From NCBI GenBank assembly GCA_023014485.1, contig JAJOZX010000089.1, positions 1,456,501 through 1,520,500 on the forward strand: a stretch of 64,000 bases of DNA, read 5' to 3'. Numbering within the stretch: position 1 is the first letter of the stretch; every line of letters starts with the position of its first letter. Source of the stretch: Bathynomus jamesi (lineage: Eukaryota > Arthropoda > Malacostraca > Isopoda > Cirolanidae). Position numbers and translations under genes: made by a program. Positions 11,219-20,974 of this stretch are shown here, piece by piece. Below the pieces are notes generated by a model that saw only the letters and a list, made by a program, of their open reading frames with translations, was not told the origin of the DNA and did no database searches.

Positions 11219-11504
11219 ACACACACACACAATATATATATATATATATATATTAGGGTGGTCCTAAAAGTTAAAGCATCGACTAAGTTCTCTCCACAAG
11301 GTTGGTCTTATGCCTCTTGGTGTGGACAGTATTTGTGCAAAGTTTCACGTTATTCGGTTAATATTTAGGGGTCGCCCCACTTGCCCCCTTTTTGAAAATT
11401 TGGGAAAATATATAGACAACTGAATAACTAAATTTTTTTTTGGTTCTCAAAGAATATGAAAGAAAACAGTAAGACAATAGGACATGATAATGGGTGTATC
11501 TTCA

Positions 11505-12803
11505 TTATTTCTTCTGCATCAGAGTCGCCTTGGATGGTATTGGTATCTGTTTTCGGTGGGCGGCTACGAGTTGTAGGAGGTACTGCTTCTGGTCCTCGTT
11601 TCGTGTCAAAGTGTCATTGTAGCGTTGTGCGAGAGCAATACCTCGCTCGGCAGCATCATTGACGACTTTCATCTTTAAGGCGCGATCTCTAAGTTCCCTG
11701 TAGTTCTTGTCATTTGGCCATTCCCGTGGATCTTTTTGAAGTAACTGGCGCGCTTCCTCCTTACCTCCAACTTTCAAGGCATCAAAGAGGGTCAATGTCC
11801 TTTTCGTGACGAAGGATGCCACATCATTTTCAACACCAGCTTCCGCCATGTCGATTCGTCGGGGGCAGCCATTCTTTTGGGGATGTTGGAGGTGTTGAAC
11901 CATTCTCCTTTTGGTATCAGGATCGATCCTATTATCGAAGAAGGCCAGTCCAATCAGATGCTCCGACAAGTACCACAGGTGGCGTCTTAGAGCTGTCTTC
12001 GCCGCTTGTGCAGCTCCTCCGTGTGGATATTTTTCCAGAAGATGCAGCATTTTGAGATCATTGAGAGGAGCTTGTGTCCCCATTGGCGCTTCATGCCAGT
12101 ACTTGACGTAAATCAGACTGACAAATAAAGCCAGCTGAGTCACGTTTCGTTCTTCGCGTGCTGTGAGCTTGAATTGATAGTGAAAGAGGTAGATTTTGAG
12201 CGCATAAATCGCCTTCGCCATCCATCTCGCGTGGTGCATGGGACCCGGAGCTCGGATAAAGAGTTGACCACCAGTCTTTCCCCCCAGGAAGAGCAAAGAT
12301 AGTTCAAGGAACTCCTTGTAGTCGTCACGAGGTTGGCTTGCCTGAAGAGCGTTAGGTAAGTAAGTGAGCATCTCTTTTCTCATCTCTTGGAGTTGAGGGT
12401 TCTCGAACAAGCTGTCCGATGCTGAGACAAATGCTTCGTGGGAGAGAGATGGCCATTCCTTTTGAAATCGCTTAAAAAGGCCTGTTTCAGGACTTCCTGT
12501 TGAGCCAAATATTGAGGCAAAGACATCAGCAAGTACGACTTCAAGTATATGATGTCGACAACCGATCCAAACTAGCTCGTGACCCAATGCTTCTTCAATC
12601 CTGACACAGGCTCCGCGATGTAAACCCGTGTTTGACGCAGTGGTATCGAAGACGAGACCTCTCACATGCTGTTCCACGTTCCATAATTTCATAGTTTGAA
12701 GGCATGCCTCGGCCTGTGCTTCTCCAGTTCCTTGTTTCATCTTTGGGACACCAAGCAGCTTCTCCTGTCCATTGAATGTTATAAGGATTGCTATCCGATG
12801 CAC
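11505..12803 (-). CDS. Putative transposase, C-terminal catalytic half (copy 1)
   Basis: A 432-codon uninterrupted frame. Motifs in order: GLVFDTTASNTG (candidate catalytic Asp) near residue 50, CRHHILE (a CxxH motif as in several RNase-H-like transposases) near 82, RDDYKEFLELSLLFLGG near 160, MHHARWMAKAIYALK near 188, RRHLWYLSEHLIGLAFFDNR near 280, and DAAERGIALAQRYN (candidate catalytic Glu) near 390. It ends LMQKK. The first candidate Asp (LHWDGK) is encoded just upstream in another frame. An RNase-H-like DDE nuclease is inferred from the motif order. The frame is remarkably intact for an element in this window. Confidence 0.75.
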   Translation of the reverse strand: MHRIAILITFNGQEKLLGVPKMKQGTGEAQAEACLQTMKLWNVEQHVRGLVFDTTASNTGLHRGACVRIEEALGHELVWIGCRHHILEVVLADVFASIFGSTGSPETGLFKRFQKEWPSLSHEAFVSASDSLFENPQLQEMRKEMLTYLPNALQASQPRDDYKEFLELSLLFLGGKTGGQLFIRAPGPMHHARWMAKAIYALKIYLFHYQFKLTAREERNVTQLALFVSLIYVKYWHEAPMGTQAPLNDLKMLHLLEKYPHGGAAQAAKTALRRHLWYLSEHLIGLAFFDNRIDPDTKRRMVQHLQHPQKNGCPRRIDMAEAGVENDVASFVTKRTLTLFDALKVGGKEEARQLLQKDPREWPNDKNYRELRDRALKMKVVNDAAERGIALAQRYNDTLTRNEDQKQYLLQLVAAHRKQIPIPSKATLMQKK

Positions 12804-12829
12804 ATTCGTCTTCTTCCTTCAATGCCGGG

Positions 12830-13758
12830 GAGAAGCTTTCCGTCCCAATGGAGAGGACAGGGTCTTCTAGAGAGAATGATTCTAGGTCTTCTCGAGCTGC
12901 ATGTTCTCGCCCACTTTCTCTGTAGCGATGAATAGAGCTCCGAGAGCACGTCATCCCAGACAGATCATGCCCCGCGGCCTGTAATACAGCTCCAGTTACG
13001 AAAACAGCATTCCGGTCAGAAAGATTGGTGCGATCCATTGCTCCAATGACTTCTGGAGATTGGAAAATGTTCGTAACCTTGTTCTTGGGACGCTTTGGTG
13101 CCGGAGCTTCAGACGAAGAAGGAATCGGAACCGATGGTCTATAGTCGTCGTCGTCTTGCGAAAAAAGGGAAGAAGAAGAAGAGGAAAGATCAATTGATGA
13201 CACTCCTGCTTCTTCCAAATCTTTCTGTGTTGCTTCATGCCTTGCCTTCCTCTTGGCTTCCTTCTCCATTCTGGATCGCTTTCTGTCCTCTTGTGTAGTC
13301 GTTTCCTTATCAATGCCAGCCATGCTGCAAGAATTGACGTCCTTGCGCTGCATGGACAGGAAATTTCGGTCCTCAACGTTGACGATTGTGCTCATGGCAT
13401 CACTGGTTGCGATGTCAAACAGTTCCTGGATGTCCGCTTTGAAGATGTCTTCATTCATTCTATCGCTGGCACGTTGCCTGGTCCTGTGCTTGTTGAGTGT
13501 TTTGTAGCGGTCTAAAAGCTTTGAAAGCTTACGGACACAGGAGTCGATCCGTTGAGTTGGGATCCGCGCTCGGGTCCAGACTTCAATCACCCTCTGGCAT
13601 GCCTGGTTCAGACTGTCGGAGGTGGTTTGCTTTTGATTGATGTGGTGGTATTGCCCCAAGAGGAGGGCGTCAAGGCATGTAGGGAGCCTTGACGTGGATA
13701 AAGTTCCAGTTGCCATCCCTAGAAGCCAAACTTTTGGAATTGATCGAGTTTGAGCCAT
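12830..13758 (-). CDS. Putative transposase, N-terminal half (copy 1)
   Basis: The open frame starts at MAQTRSIPKVWLLG (ATG at 13758) and stays open to 12595. Its homology to copy 2 ends near 12830, where the catalytic HWDGK block continues in another frame. Blocks shared with copy 2: VWL(L/I)G, RLPT, ARIPTxRxDSxxRK, and DRxNLSxRxAxxxxAVxxxxGH near residue 250. The middle is low-complexity and charged, with a Ser run. I infer a DNA-binding or regulatory N-terminal region, with no recognised named domain. Two +1 shifts, near 12850 and 12805, separate it from the C-terminal half; they may be mutations or mark a short intron. Confidence 0.75.
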
Positions 13759-13995
13759 CGGACCTACGGAAGAAAAAGTACATTATATATATATATATTC
13801 AGAGTGGGGCGACCTCTAAATATTCACCAATCACGCTGCAATTTTGCACAGACCATGTGGACACTAAATGGACAACAACCACACTTGTGGAGACTATCTA
13901 AGACAATTTTGAAATTTCCCCCTATGGATTTGGACCACCCTAATATATATATATATATGATGAATAAAACCACGAAGGAAAGGAAACACAAAAAG

Positions 13996-14035
13996 GTGCT
14001 CAAGCGCTTTCGTCTAATGACATCCTCAGGAACAC
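13996..14035 (-). ncRNA. Hammerhead ribozyme motif (left Penelope arm)
   Basis: The 40-nt motif read on minus has stem I GTGTTC/GAGCAC, core CTGAGGA (CUGANGA), stem II GTC-ATTA-GAC, core GAAA, and a palindromic stem III AGCGCT followed by T, the predicted cleavage position. One extra T sits between the CUGANGA core and stem II. Penelope-like elements are known to carry minimal hammerheads with very short stem III that cleave as dimers; the palindromic stem III fits that. Activity is not shown. Confidence 0.7.
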
Positions 14036-14097
14036 TGAAGTACATAAAAGGTTACGCCTATATATAGGTTACAGAAAGAAAAAAAAAAAAAATAAAT

Positions 14098-14143
14098 AAA
14101 TAAATAACACACACAAACATATATATATATTATATACATATCT

Positions 14144-14190
<47 letters not shown>
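14098..14190. repeat. (TA)n/(CA)n-rich tract in Penelope 3' UTR
   Basis: Mixed TA, CA and ATAA simple repeats. The matching place of the right arm (20090-20170) holds the mirrored tract, partly displaced by the transposon insertion. Confidence 0.85.
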
Positions 14191-14192
<2 letters not shown>

Positions 14193-14397
14193 TGCAATAA
14201 ACGGAGAAGTAAAAATTAACAAAGAGGCATACAGATTTGTAAGGAAAATATCGATTTTTAGCACAAGATCAAATGATTATAAAAATACAAATTTATACTG
14301 GAAATCTGCCCGGGTTTTAACACTTGCCTTTATAGTCAGGTTTCGATATATATAAAAATAAAATGAAGATTAAAAGTTGATAAAGTGGCATAGAAGT

Positions 14398-14760
14398 TTA
14401 CCAAAGATTTAGCATCCTACCCTTTTTATCTAAATCTGTTTTGAAGGAATTCAAAACAGGATCGAGTTGAAAAAGACCTTTGCTTATGTTGAAGTTATTT
14501 GAAAGTTGGATAATGGCAGACTCAAGAATATTTCTGTTAACAATGTTGCTAGAGTGAAAAAACACTGAAGCATTATTCCAATCAATACAGTGGGATAACT
14601 CTGACAAATGGACAAAAAGGCACTGGACAACTGTCCTGTTCTAACGGAATATTGATGCTGTTTTATACGTGTGTGCAAATCCTTTCCCTTTCCCGTCTGA
14701 CCTATGTAAAAGGAATCACATTGTTTACACCAATTTTATAGATAATGCCTGAATTATTGG
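14398..14760 (-). pseudogene. GIY-YIG endonuclease domain (left arm)
   Basis: The minus strand encodes the Cys-containing GIY-YIG start, then RTRIKQHQYSVRTGQL (here HTRIKQHQ), then ELSHCIDWNNASVFFHSSN and ILESAIIQLSNNFNISKG to a stop after GRMLNLW. A frameshift near 14610 splits it. The domain nicks target DNA for primed reverse transcription. It is broken in this copy. Confidence 0.82.
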
Positions 14761-14877
14761 TAGGGCTATTTTTTACTATGATATTTTTCACAATATTGTT
14801 ATATGAAAATACTACATTAATATCCAAAAGTTTAAGTACATTAGCAATGCCTAAAAAGCCCGGGAAAAATGGTAGTA

Positions 14878-15456
14878 CTAAAATATTTTTGACAAAGTAC
14901 GAGTGTTATTATTGACACGATAGAAAGTTCGTTTTGCCTTGTTGAGACAAGATTCCATAAACGCAGATGGATAACACAGATCACTTCCAATACCGTTGAT
15001 TTTTTCCAATTCGGCATCGATGTATTCCGGACTGGCGATCCTAAGGGCGCGGAGAAACATTGATGAAAAAATGGCCCTCTTAGTGGGGGTGTCATGTCCC
15101 GAGTAAAAGTGTACGTATGACAAATTGTTTGTTGTTTTCCGATAGATACTAAACTTAAAACCTGGGCTTTCCCTATGTACACGCACATCCAAAAATGGGA
15201 TTGAATCGTCTTGTTCCACTTCTAAAGTAAACTTAATGGAGGGGACTTGATCATTTAACTGAAGGAGGAAGTTATCCAGGTCACGATTCATGGGCCAGAT
15301 ACACAAAATATCGTCGACGTACCGCAACCAAGGGATGCCAACCCCCAGGATTCTCGGAATGTAAGTAATTTCGAAAAACTCCATATAAATATTGGAGAGG
15401 AGGGGCGATAAGGGGTTGCCTGTAAATTCACTTTCAATAACGAGTATTATCAACAA
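14878..15456 (-). pseudogene. Penelope-like reverse transcriptase, 5'-truncated (left arm)
   Basis: The frame carries GNPLSPLLSNIYMEFFEITY (motif B region), PWLRYVDDILCIW with the catalytic YVDD, PFLDVRVHRE, and IYRKTTNNLSYVHFYSGHD. These are typical of Penelope-like RT. The N-terminal fingers are missing. The first codons (from 15456) are read from the palindrome spacer, not RT. Relative to an intact element the frame breaks before the linker that joins RT to the nuclease. Confidence 0.88.
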
Positions 15457-16016
15457 GTGTTTGGGATGGCCATGGGCAACCCCTTATCGCCCCTCCTCTC
15501 CAATATTTATATGGAGTTTTTCGAAATTACTTACATTCTGAGAATCCTGGGGTTGGCATCCCTTGGTTGCGGTACGTCGACGATATTTTGTGTATCTGGC
15601 CCATGAATCGTGACCTGGATAACTTCCTCCTTCAGTTAAATGATCAAGTCCCCTCCATTAAGTTTACTTTAGAAGTGGAACAAGACAATTCAATCCCATT
15701 TTTGGATGTGCGTGTACATAGGGAAAGCCCAGGTTTTAAGTTTAGTATCTATCGGAAAACAACAAACAATTTGTCCTACGTACACTTTTACTCGAGACAT
15801 GACACCCCCACTAAGAAGGCCATTTTTTCATCAATGTTTCTCCGCGCCCTTAGGATCGCCAGTCCGGAATACATCGATGCCGAATTGGAAAAAATCAACG
15901 GTATTGGAAGTGATTTGTGTTATCCATCTGCGTTTATGGAATCTTGTCTCAACAAGGCAAAACGAACTTTCTATCGTGTCAATAATAACACTCGTACTTT
16001 GTCAAAAATATTTTAG
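15452..16016 (+). pseudogene. Penelope-like reverse transcriptase, 5'-truncated (right arm)
   Basis: It opens with QVFGMAMGNPLSPLLSNIYM (motif B), then a 1-nt deletion in a G run near 15552 shifts the frame to RYVDDILCIW. It continues as in the left arm to the RTLSKIF stop at 16016. The left arm keeps the extra G, so this lesion postdates the duplication, while the stop after KIF is shared and predates it. Confidence 0.88.
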
Positions 16017-16119
16017 TACTACCATTTTTCCCGGGCTTTTTAGGCATTGCTAATGTACTTAAACTTTTGGATATTAATGTAGTATTTTCATATAACAATA
16101 TTGTGAAAAATATCATAGT

Positions 16120-16494
16120 AAAAATAGCCCTACCAATAATTCAGGCATTATCTATAAAATTGGGTGTAAACAATGTGATTCCTTTTACATAGGTCAGACG
16201 GGAAAGGATTTGCGCACACGTATAAAACAGCATCAATATTCCGTTAGAACAGGACAGTTGTCCAGTGCTCTTTTTGTCCATTTGTCAGAGTTATCCCACT
16301 GTATTGATTGGAATAATGCTTCAGTGTTATTTCACTCTAGCAACATTGTTAACAGAAATATTCTTGAGTCTGCCATTATCCAACTTTCAAATAACTTCAA
16401 CATAAGCAAAGGTCTTTTTCAACTCGATCCTGTTGTTTTGAATTCCTTCAAAACAGATTTAGATAAAAAGGGTAGGATGCTAAATCTTTGGTAA
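16120..16494 (+). pseudogene. GIY-YIG endonuclease domain (right arm)
   Basis: GIIYKIGCKQCDSFYIGQTG opens the domain: GIIY takes the place of GIY, YIG is intact, and paired Cys residues lie between them as in Penelope nucleases. Then KDLRTRIKQHQYSVRTG (conserved Arg and His), ELSHCIDWNNASVLFHSSN, and ILESAIIQLSNNFNISKG with the catalytic Glu candidate. It ends GRMLNLW at 16494. This domain is intact in itself but is no longer in frame with the RT. Confidence 0.88.
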
Positions 16495-17187
16495 ACTTCT
16501 ATGCCACTTTATCAACTTTTAATCTTCATTTTATTTTTATATATATCGAAACTTGACTATAAAAGGCAAAGTGTTAAAACCCGGGCAGATTTCCAGTATA
16601 AATTTGTATTTTTATAATTCATTTGATCTTGTGCTAAAAATCGATATTTTTCCTTACAAATCTGTATGCCTCTTTGTTAATTTTTACTTCTCCGTTTATT
16701 GCATATATGTATATAATCTTTAGTGTGGACCAAAATGGGGGGTAAATTATAAAGTTGAAGAAATCCTTGTTCCACATTAATGCCCTTGTTCCTTTGGACC
16801 AGATAGACATGTCAGCAAAATTTTGGTCAAATATGAGAATATTTAGGGGTCCCGAGATTTAATGACTTATAAAAATCTTCCAATGAATAGGCGCGCTTAG
16901 AACATCAATGATCAACTCAACTCTTGAGTTGCAACTTATGAAAAAATTTCTTCTTATTTAAGAAATTTTTGGTGTTAATAGGGTACAAAAACAATCTTAG
17001 ATCATTATTTCAGAGAAAATTATTAATAAGGAAAACAAAAATTTTGGATAAAATATATTATCCTTAATTGGTCAACTCTAAATTAAAGGCTTTGCCTAAT
17101 TGGCTTGAACCTTTTAGTTATCCTTTTTATCTCCTAATTTAACTGGTTTATTTTACTATTTCAGAAATTTAATTTTTTAAACTAAAA

Positions 17188-18113
17188 ATGGCTACTCGTT
17201 CTAAAACTAAAGTTTGGCTCATTGGCCATTTATATAAAGATATACTTTGTTGCCGCTTACCTACAAAACTGCAAGTTTTGCAAAAATATTTTTTCCATCA
17301 AAAAGAGGAAAAATTGGGACGAAGAAGATCCATTAATCTTTGCTTAGATGAAGTGATGACCTACTGGGAGAAAGCCAGGATTCCCACAATGCGTAGAGAC
17401 AGTGTCATCCGAAAGATTGACTCTTTAATAAGCTGTTATGATAAATTGATGAAAAACAGAAAAAGGCCCGAGGAAAAATGCCGTATTGAAGAAGCTATGT
17501 TTAAAGATGAAATTAAGGCTGAAATTCTTGATATTGGTCACTCTAATGCCCTTTTGATGATGTCAAATGAAGAAGACAAGCTTTTCTACTTAAGCCAGCA
17601 AGAAGATCCTACACAAAGTAGCATGGGTACAGTAGACCAAATTCTTGCAAAAAGAGAGAAAAGAAGGCTTCATCGTGAAGAATTAGAGTGTGAAAGAGCC
17701 CTCAAAGAGCAGAAGCGATCTAAAAGATCATTCTTGCCTGCCAATAGAGATGATTTCACATCGTCATCATCAACTAATGACGACAACCTTGAAATGAATT
17801 TTCAAGGTCCCTCTGAAGAGCAATTTAAAAAGAAAATGTTGGCTCCTAAAAAGTCAAAGCCTATTGACAAAAATGTTGTAGCAGCCTATGATAGAATGAA
17901 TCTTTCCAATCGAGATGCAGCTATGTCTTATGCTGTTGTTGCTCAGTCTTTGGGCCATAATTTGGAAAACATTACAGTGTCAAAATCTACTATGCTTCGA
18001 ATTCGTCAAAAGTTACGCAAAGAAATAGCAACAGAATATCAAGAGCAAGCATTTTGTCCTGGAGAGCCTTTAGTTCTTCATTGGGATGGAAAAATGCTCC
18101 CAGAGATATCAGG
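17188..18113 (+). CDS. Putative transposase exon 1 (copy 2)
   Basis: The ATG at 17188 gives MATRSKTKVWLIGHLYKDI. Blocks shared with copy 1: ARIPTMRRDSVIRKIDSL near residue 75, a charged Lys/Glu-rich middle, and DRMNLSNRDAAMSYAVVAQS near 235. It ends in VLHWDGKMLPEISG, holding the first candidate catalytic Asp. A donor AG|GTTAGT follows at about 18114, and the frame would stop three residues later if unspliced. A T-rich tract and CTTGCAG acceptor before 18620 give an intron of about 506 bp. Confidence 0.78.
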
Positions 18114-18619
18114 TTAGTTTTTTTTGTCTGATTAATTTAGCATATTTATATTTTATCTCTCAGGTGAAAAACTTAGTTGTGGGTCTGGTTTTCACACCTA
18201 GGCAATGTGTTATTATCTGGTTGGTTTTAATTAAACATTTTGATAGCTAAATTTCTATTTAATTAGGTTACATTTCACTGTCTGAAGCTAGTTTTCACAA
18301 TCTACACCATTTTACCTTCAAATTAAAATAAGTCAAAAAGTTTAATTTAAAATAAGTCAAAAAGTTTAATTTAAAATAAGTCAAAAAGTTTAATTTAAAT
18401 AAGTCAAAAAGTTTAATTTAAAATAAATCAAGTTTAATTTAAAATAAATCAAGTTTAATTTAAAATTATATATTATATATATATAAATTATAATATATAT
18501 AAATATATTAAATATAAAATAAAATATTAAATATATAATATAATATATATAAAATAAAATATTAAAAATAAATATATATAAATTATATATAAATTATATA
18601 TTTTAACTTTTTCTTGCAG
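18114..18619 (+). other. Predicted intron inside transposase gene (copy 2)
   Basis: It starts GTTAGTTTTT and ends TTTTTCTTGCAG. It contains a tandem run of about four TTTAATTTAAAATAAGTCAA-like units at 18320-18460, then an almost pure A/T tract to 18600. Joining 18113 to 18620 keeps the protein in phase with copy 1 homology (EISG to EGRTERSAVLVSGNG). Confidence 0.7.
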
Positions 18620-19926
18620 GCGAAGGAAGAACGGAAAGGAGTGCAGTGTTAGTCAGTGGGAATGGTGAAGAGAAGTTGCTGGGAATTCCTAAAGTCACTG
18701 CTGGCACGGGTACGGAGATGGCTCGTGTTTGCATTTCTCTCCTGCAAGAACATGATATGACCCAGAGAATTATTGGGCTGTCATTTGACACAACAGCATC
18801 CAATACCGGAATCCATGCTGGAGCTTGCACTAAAATTGAACAAGAACTTGGAAAAGAGCTTTTATATTTAGCCTGCAGACACCATATTTATGAGATTGTC
18901 CTATCTCAAGTCTTCCGGACTTCTATGGGCCATTCCTCTGAACCTGATATTCCAATCTTCAAAAGATTCAAAACTCAATGGGATTTTATGGATCATTCTC
19001 AAATCACAACTGCTGTTGATTCCCAAAGCTGCAGAATAATTGAAAGAGTTCAAGATTTAAAAAATCAAACAGTCTTAATCATGAAGGAGGCACTCAACTC
19101 TAAACAGCCAAGAGATGATTATAAAGAATTTTTTCAACTTGTTCTCGTTTTTTGGAGAAGAAAGCATTTCTAATACTCCCTTGAAGAGACCTGGAGCGTA
19201 CCATCATGCAAGATGGATGGCAAAAGGAATTTATGCATTTAAGCTTTTCTTCTCCAAAATCAATTTAAGATGACTAAAAAAGAACTTGATGCAATAACAG
19301 AAATTTGTTTATTTGTTGCATTGGTATACGCAAAATCTTGGGCAAAAGCTCTCAACCAGAGGAAGCCCCAAATGTTGATCTTAAATTTTTGCAAGATCTT
19401 GCAATAATGGAGGAAAATTCTTTGATATCAAGTGTTATCAAGCAAGCCCAAAATGCCATTAAACGACATCTGTGGTACCTCTCAGAAACACTTGTTGGAT
19501 TAAGCTTCTTTGACAAAAGCATATCCCTTGAAGAAAAGGAGCAAATGCGAAATAATATCAAAATGCCTCCAAGAAATAAGGGACTGAAACGTTTAGAAGC
19601 AAAGGTAACCCTAGCTTCTTTTAAAGAAAAAAGGATTTCTGATTTTGTTACTTCAAGGACTAAATCTCTTTTTGATGCTCTACATCTCAATTCTCTCTTC
19701 ACTGAAAATTCTGCATCAACATGGGGAATAGATCCTGAGTACCAAAGAGTACCTTAGAGTGACAAATGACAGCTGAGCGGGGTGTTGCATTGATTGAAAA
19801 ATTTAATCAAGCAGTGACAACTAAAGAAGAGGACAAACAATACCTGCTCAAAACAGTTTTCAAGAATCGTAAAGAATTTCCAACAAAAAATAAAGCAGAA
19901 CTTATGAAAATGAGGAAAAACTAATT
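18620..19926 (+). pseudogene. Putative transposase exon 2, frameshifted (copy 2)
   Basis: Catalytic half: EEKLLGIPKV, GLSFDTTASNTG (Asp), CRHHIYEIVLSQVF (CxxH), PRDDYKEFFQLVLVF. Frameshifts follow near 19150 (before RPGAYHHARWMAKGIYAFK) and near 19250, a small change replaces KASQPEE near 19355, and a deletion near 19750 removes about 17 codons before NDTAERGVALIEKFN, judged against copy 3. KRHLWYLSETLVGLSFFDKS lies near 19460-19520. It ends with the KNKAELMKMRKN stop near 19924. Not functional as it stands. Confidence 0.8.
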
Positions 19927-20089
19927 TTTTCAGCATTAAAAGGAAAAGTGCAATTTTCTCGGGACCCCTAAAACTTGACGTAGAGGTTTCAAATTTTGTA
20001 ATTTGATTAAGGTAAGCAAAAGGAATAACATTACTCATGTGGAACAAAGATTTTTAAACCTTCATTTTTTTGGCCCACACTATTAAATT

Positions 20090-20200
20090 ATATATATATA
20101 TATATGTGTGTGTAGATATGTATGTATATATATATATATATATGTTTGTGTCATTTATTTATTTATTTTTTTTTTATTATTTTTTTTTCTTTCTGTAACC
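20090..20200. repeat. (TA)n/(TG)n and ATTT-rich simple repeats
   Basis: Mirror of the left-arm tract at 14080-14190. Marks the right Penelope arm resuming after the transposon. Confidence 0.8.
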
Positions 20201-20232
20201 TATATATAGGCCGTAACCTTTTATGTACTTCA

Positions 20233-20272
20233 GTGTTCCTGAGGATGTCATTAGACGAAAGCGCTTGAGCAC
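20233..20272 (+). ncRNA. Hammerhead ribozyme motif (right Penelope arm)
   Basis: Same 40-nt sequence as the left arm: stem I GTGTTC/GAGCAC (six pairs, one G-U), CTGAGGA, stem II GTC-ATTA-GAC, GAAA, self-complementary AGCGCT, predicted cleavage after T20266. The core is intact apart from the extra T at 20246 between core and stem II. Confidence 0.7.
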
Positions 20273-20346
20273 CTTTTTGTGTTTCCTTTCCTTCGTGGTT
20301 TTATTCGTCATAAATATTTTTCACGTGTTTACTTTCGTGAAATAAT

Positions 20347-20351
<5 letters not shown>

Positions 20352-20383
<32 letters not shown>

Positions 20384-20960
20384 AACTAACTTCCAAGACT
20401 ACCAAGCAATGACGTCATGTTATATAAGGAACCAAACAAACGCGCACACAAAAAATCACTCGCCCACCCTAGATGGAGTCTCGTTTTCGAGTGACAGCGA
20501 TTGTAATGTCACACGAGTACCCTGTGACGTTACTTCAGAGCCCTCTGAGGGGCGTGATCTGGAGCTCCATCCGATGTCACGCCCACTTTTGAAGGTGATA
20601 CCGCCCATGGGCGCGACAGGGCGTGAGGAAAACACCTGCAATTAGGCTTGAAGGTCATTAATAGAGCATGGGTAGGCTTTACAAAAATAAACCTAGTCTA
20701 AACCTGTATTTTGAACATATAACCTAAACCTGTTTAACCAGAATGATAAATATGAAACATGAGCCTCCAGCTGCATATAAGTTTTCTTGGCCTAAAACTT
20801 AGTTTCTTGTACAGGGCCTATTGGCTAGAAGTTTTTGGTTATTAGGCCTATTAATTATAAGCCTATCATTTTAGACGCTCTTTTAAGTATAGCCTATCAA
20901 CCCTCAAATATTGGATTGGTATTTTTCCAGTCTAGTAGTATGTACGCAACATATCCCCAG
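20352..20960. other. (TA)n then non-coding sequence
   Basis: (TA)n at 20352-20380, then 20381-20645 of higher GC with repeated TGACGT words. No supported gene follows to 20960. Confidence 0.4.
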
Positions 20961-20974
20961 TAAAAATATTGGTT

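Larger units (their letters stand above)
11254..13942 (-). mobile_element. DDE-type DNA transposon of unassigned superfamily, copy 1
   Basis: Ends TAGGGTGGTCC (11254) and GGACCACCCTA (13942) are perfect inverted repeats of 11 bp, embedded in (TA)n so that the target duplication cannot be read. It holds a two-part minus-strand gene (13758 to 11505). Related copies are at 16721-20082 and 63060 to the window end. GC content is higher than in the surroundings and than in copy 2, so the two copies are separate subfamilies. Confidence 0.85.
16721..20082 (+). mobile_element. DDE-type DNA transposon of unassigned superfamily, copy 2
   Basis: Ends TAGTGTGGACCAAAA (16721) and TTTGGCCCACACTA (20082) form an inverted repeat with one mismatch. 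It is inserted in the AT-rich 3' UTR of the right Penelope arm, so it is younger than the palindrome; TT next to both ends is the only visible flank match. The gene has two exons on plus. It is the same family as copy 1, with codon use shifted to AT. Confidence 0.88.
13957..20351. mobile_element. Head-to-head pair of Penelope-like elements with an insertion
   Basis: Two 5'-truncated Penelope-like copies face away from each other: left arm 13957-15420 (minus) and right arm 15475-20351 (plus), with a spacer of about 54 bp. Each arm reads RT, linker, GIY-YIG nuclease, 3' UTR and hammerhead motif. Outer ends share CACGAAGGAAAGGAAACACA and its complement. The right arm is split by the DDE transposon at 16721-20082. 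Both arms end RT at the same early stop (RTLSKIF), so they derive from one already defective copy. Confidence 0.9.

Noticed and set aside
12996..13376. Overlapping frames antisense to, or out of frame with, copy 1
   Set aside because: Shadows of the 12595-13758 coding frame; no conservation with copy 2.
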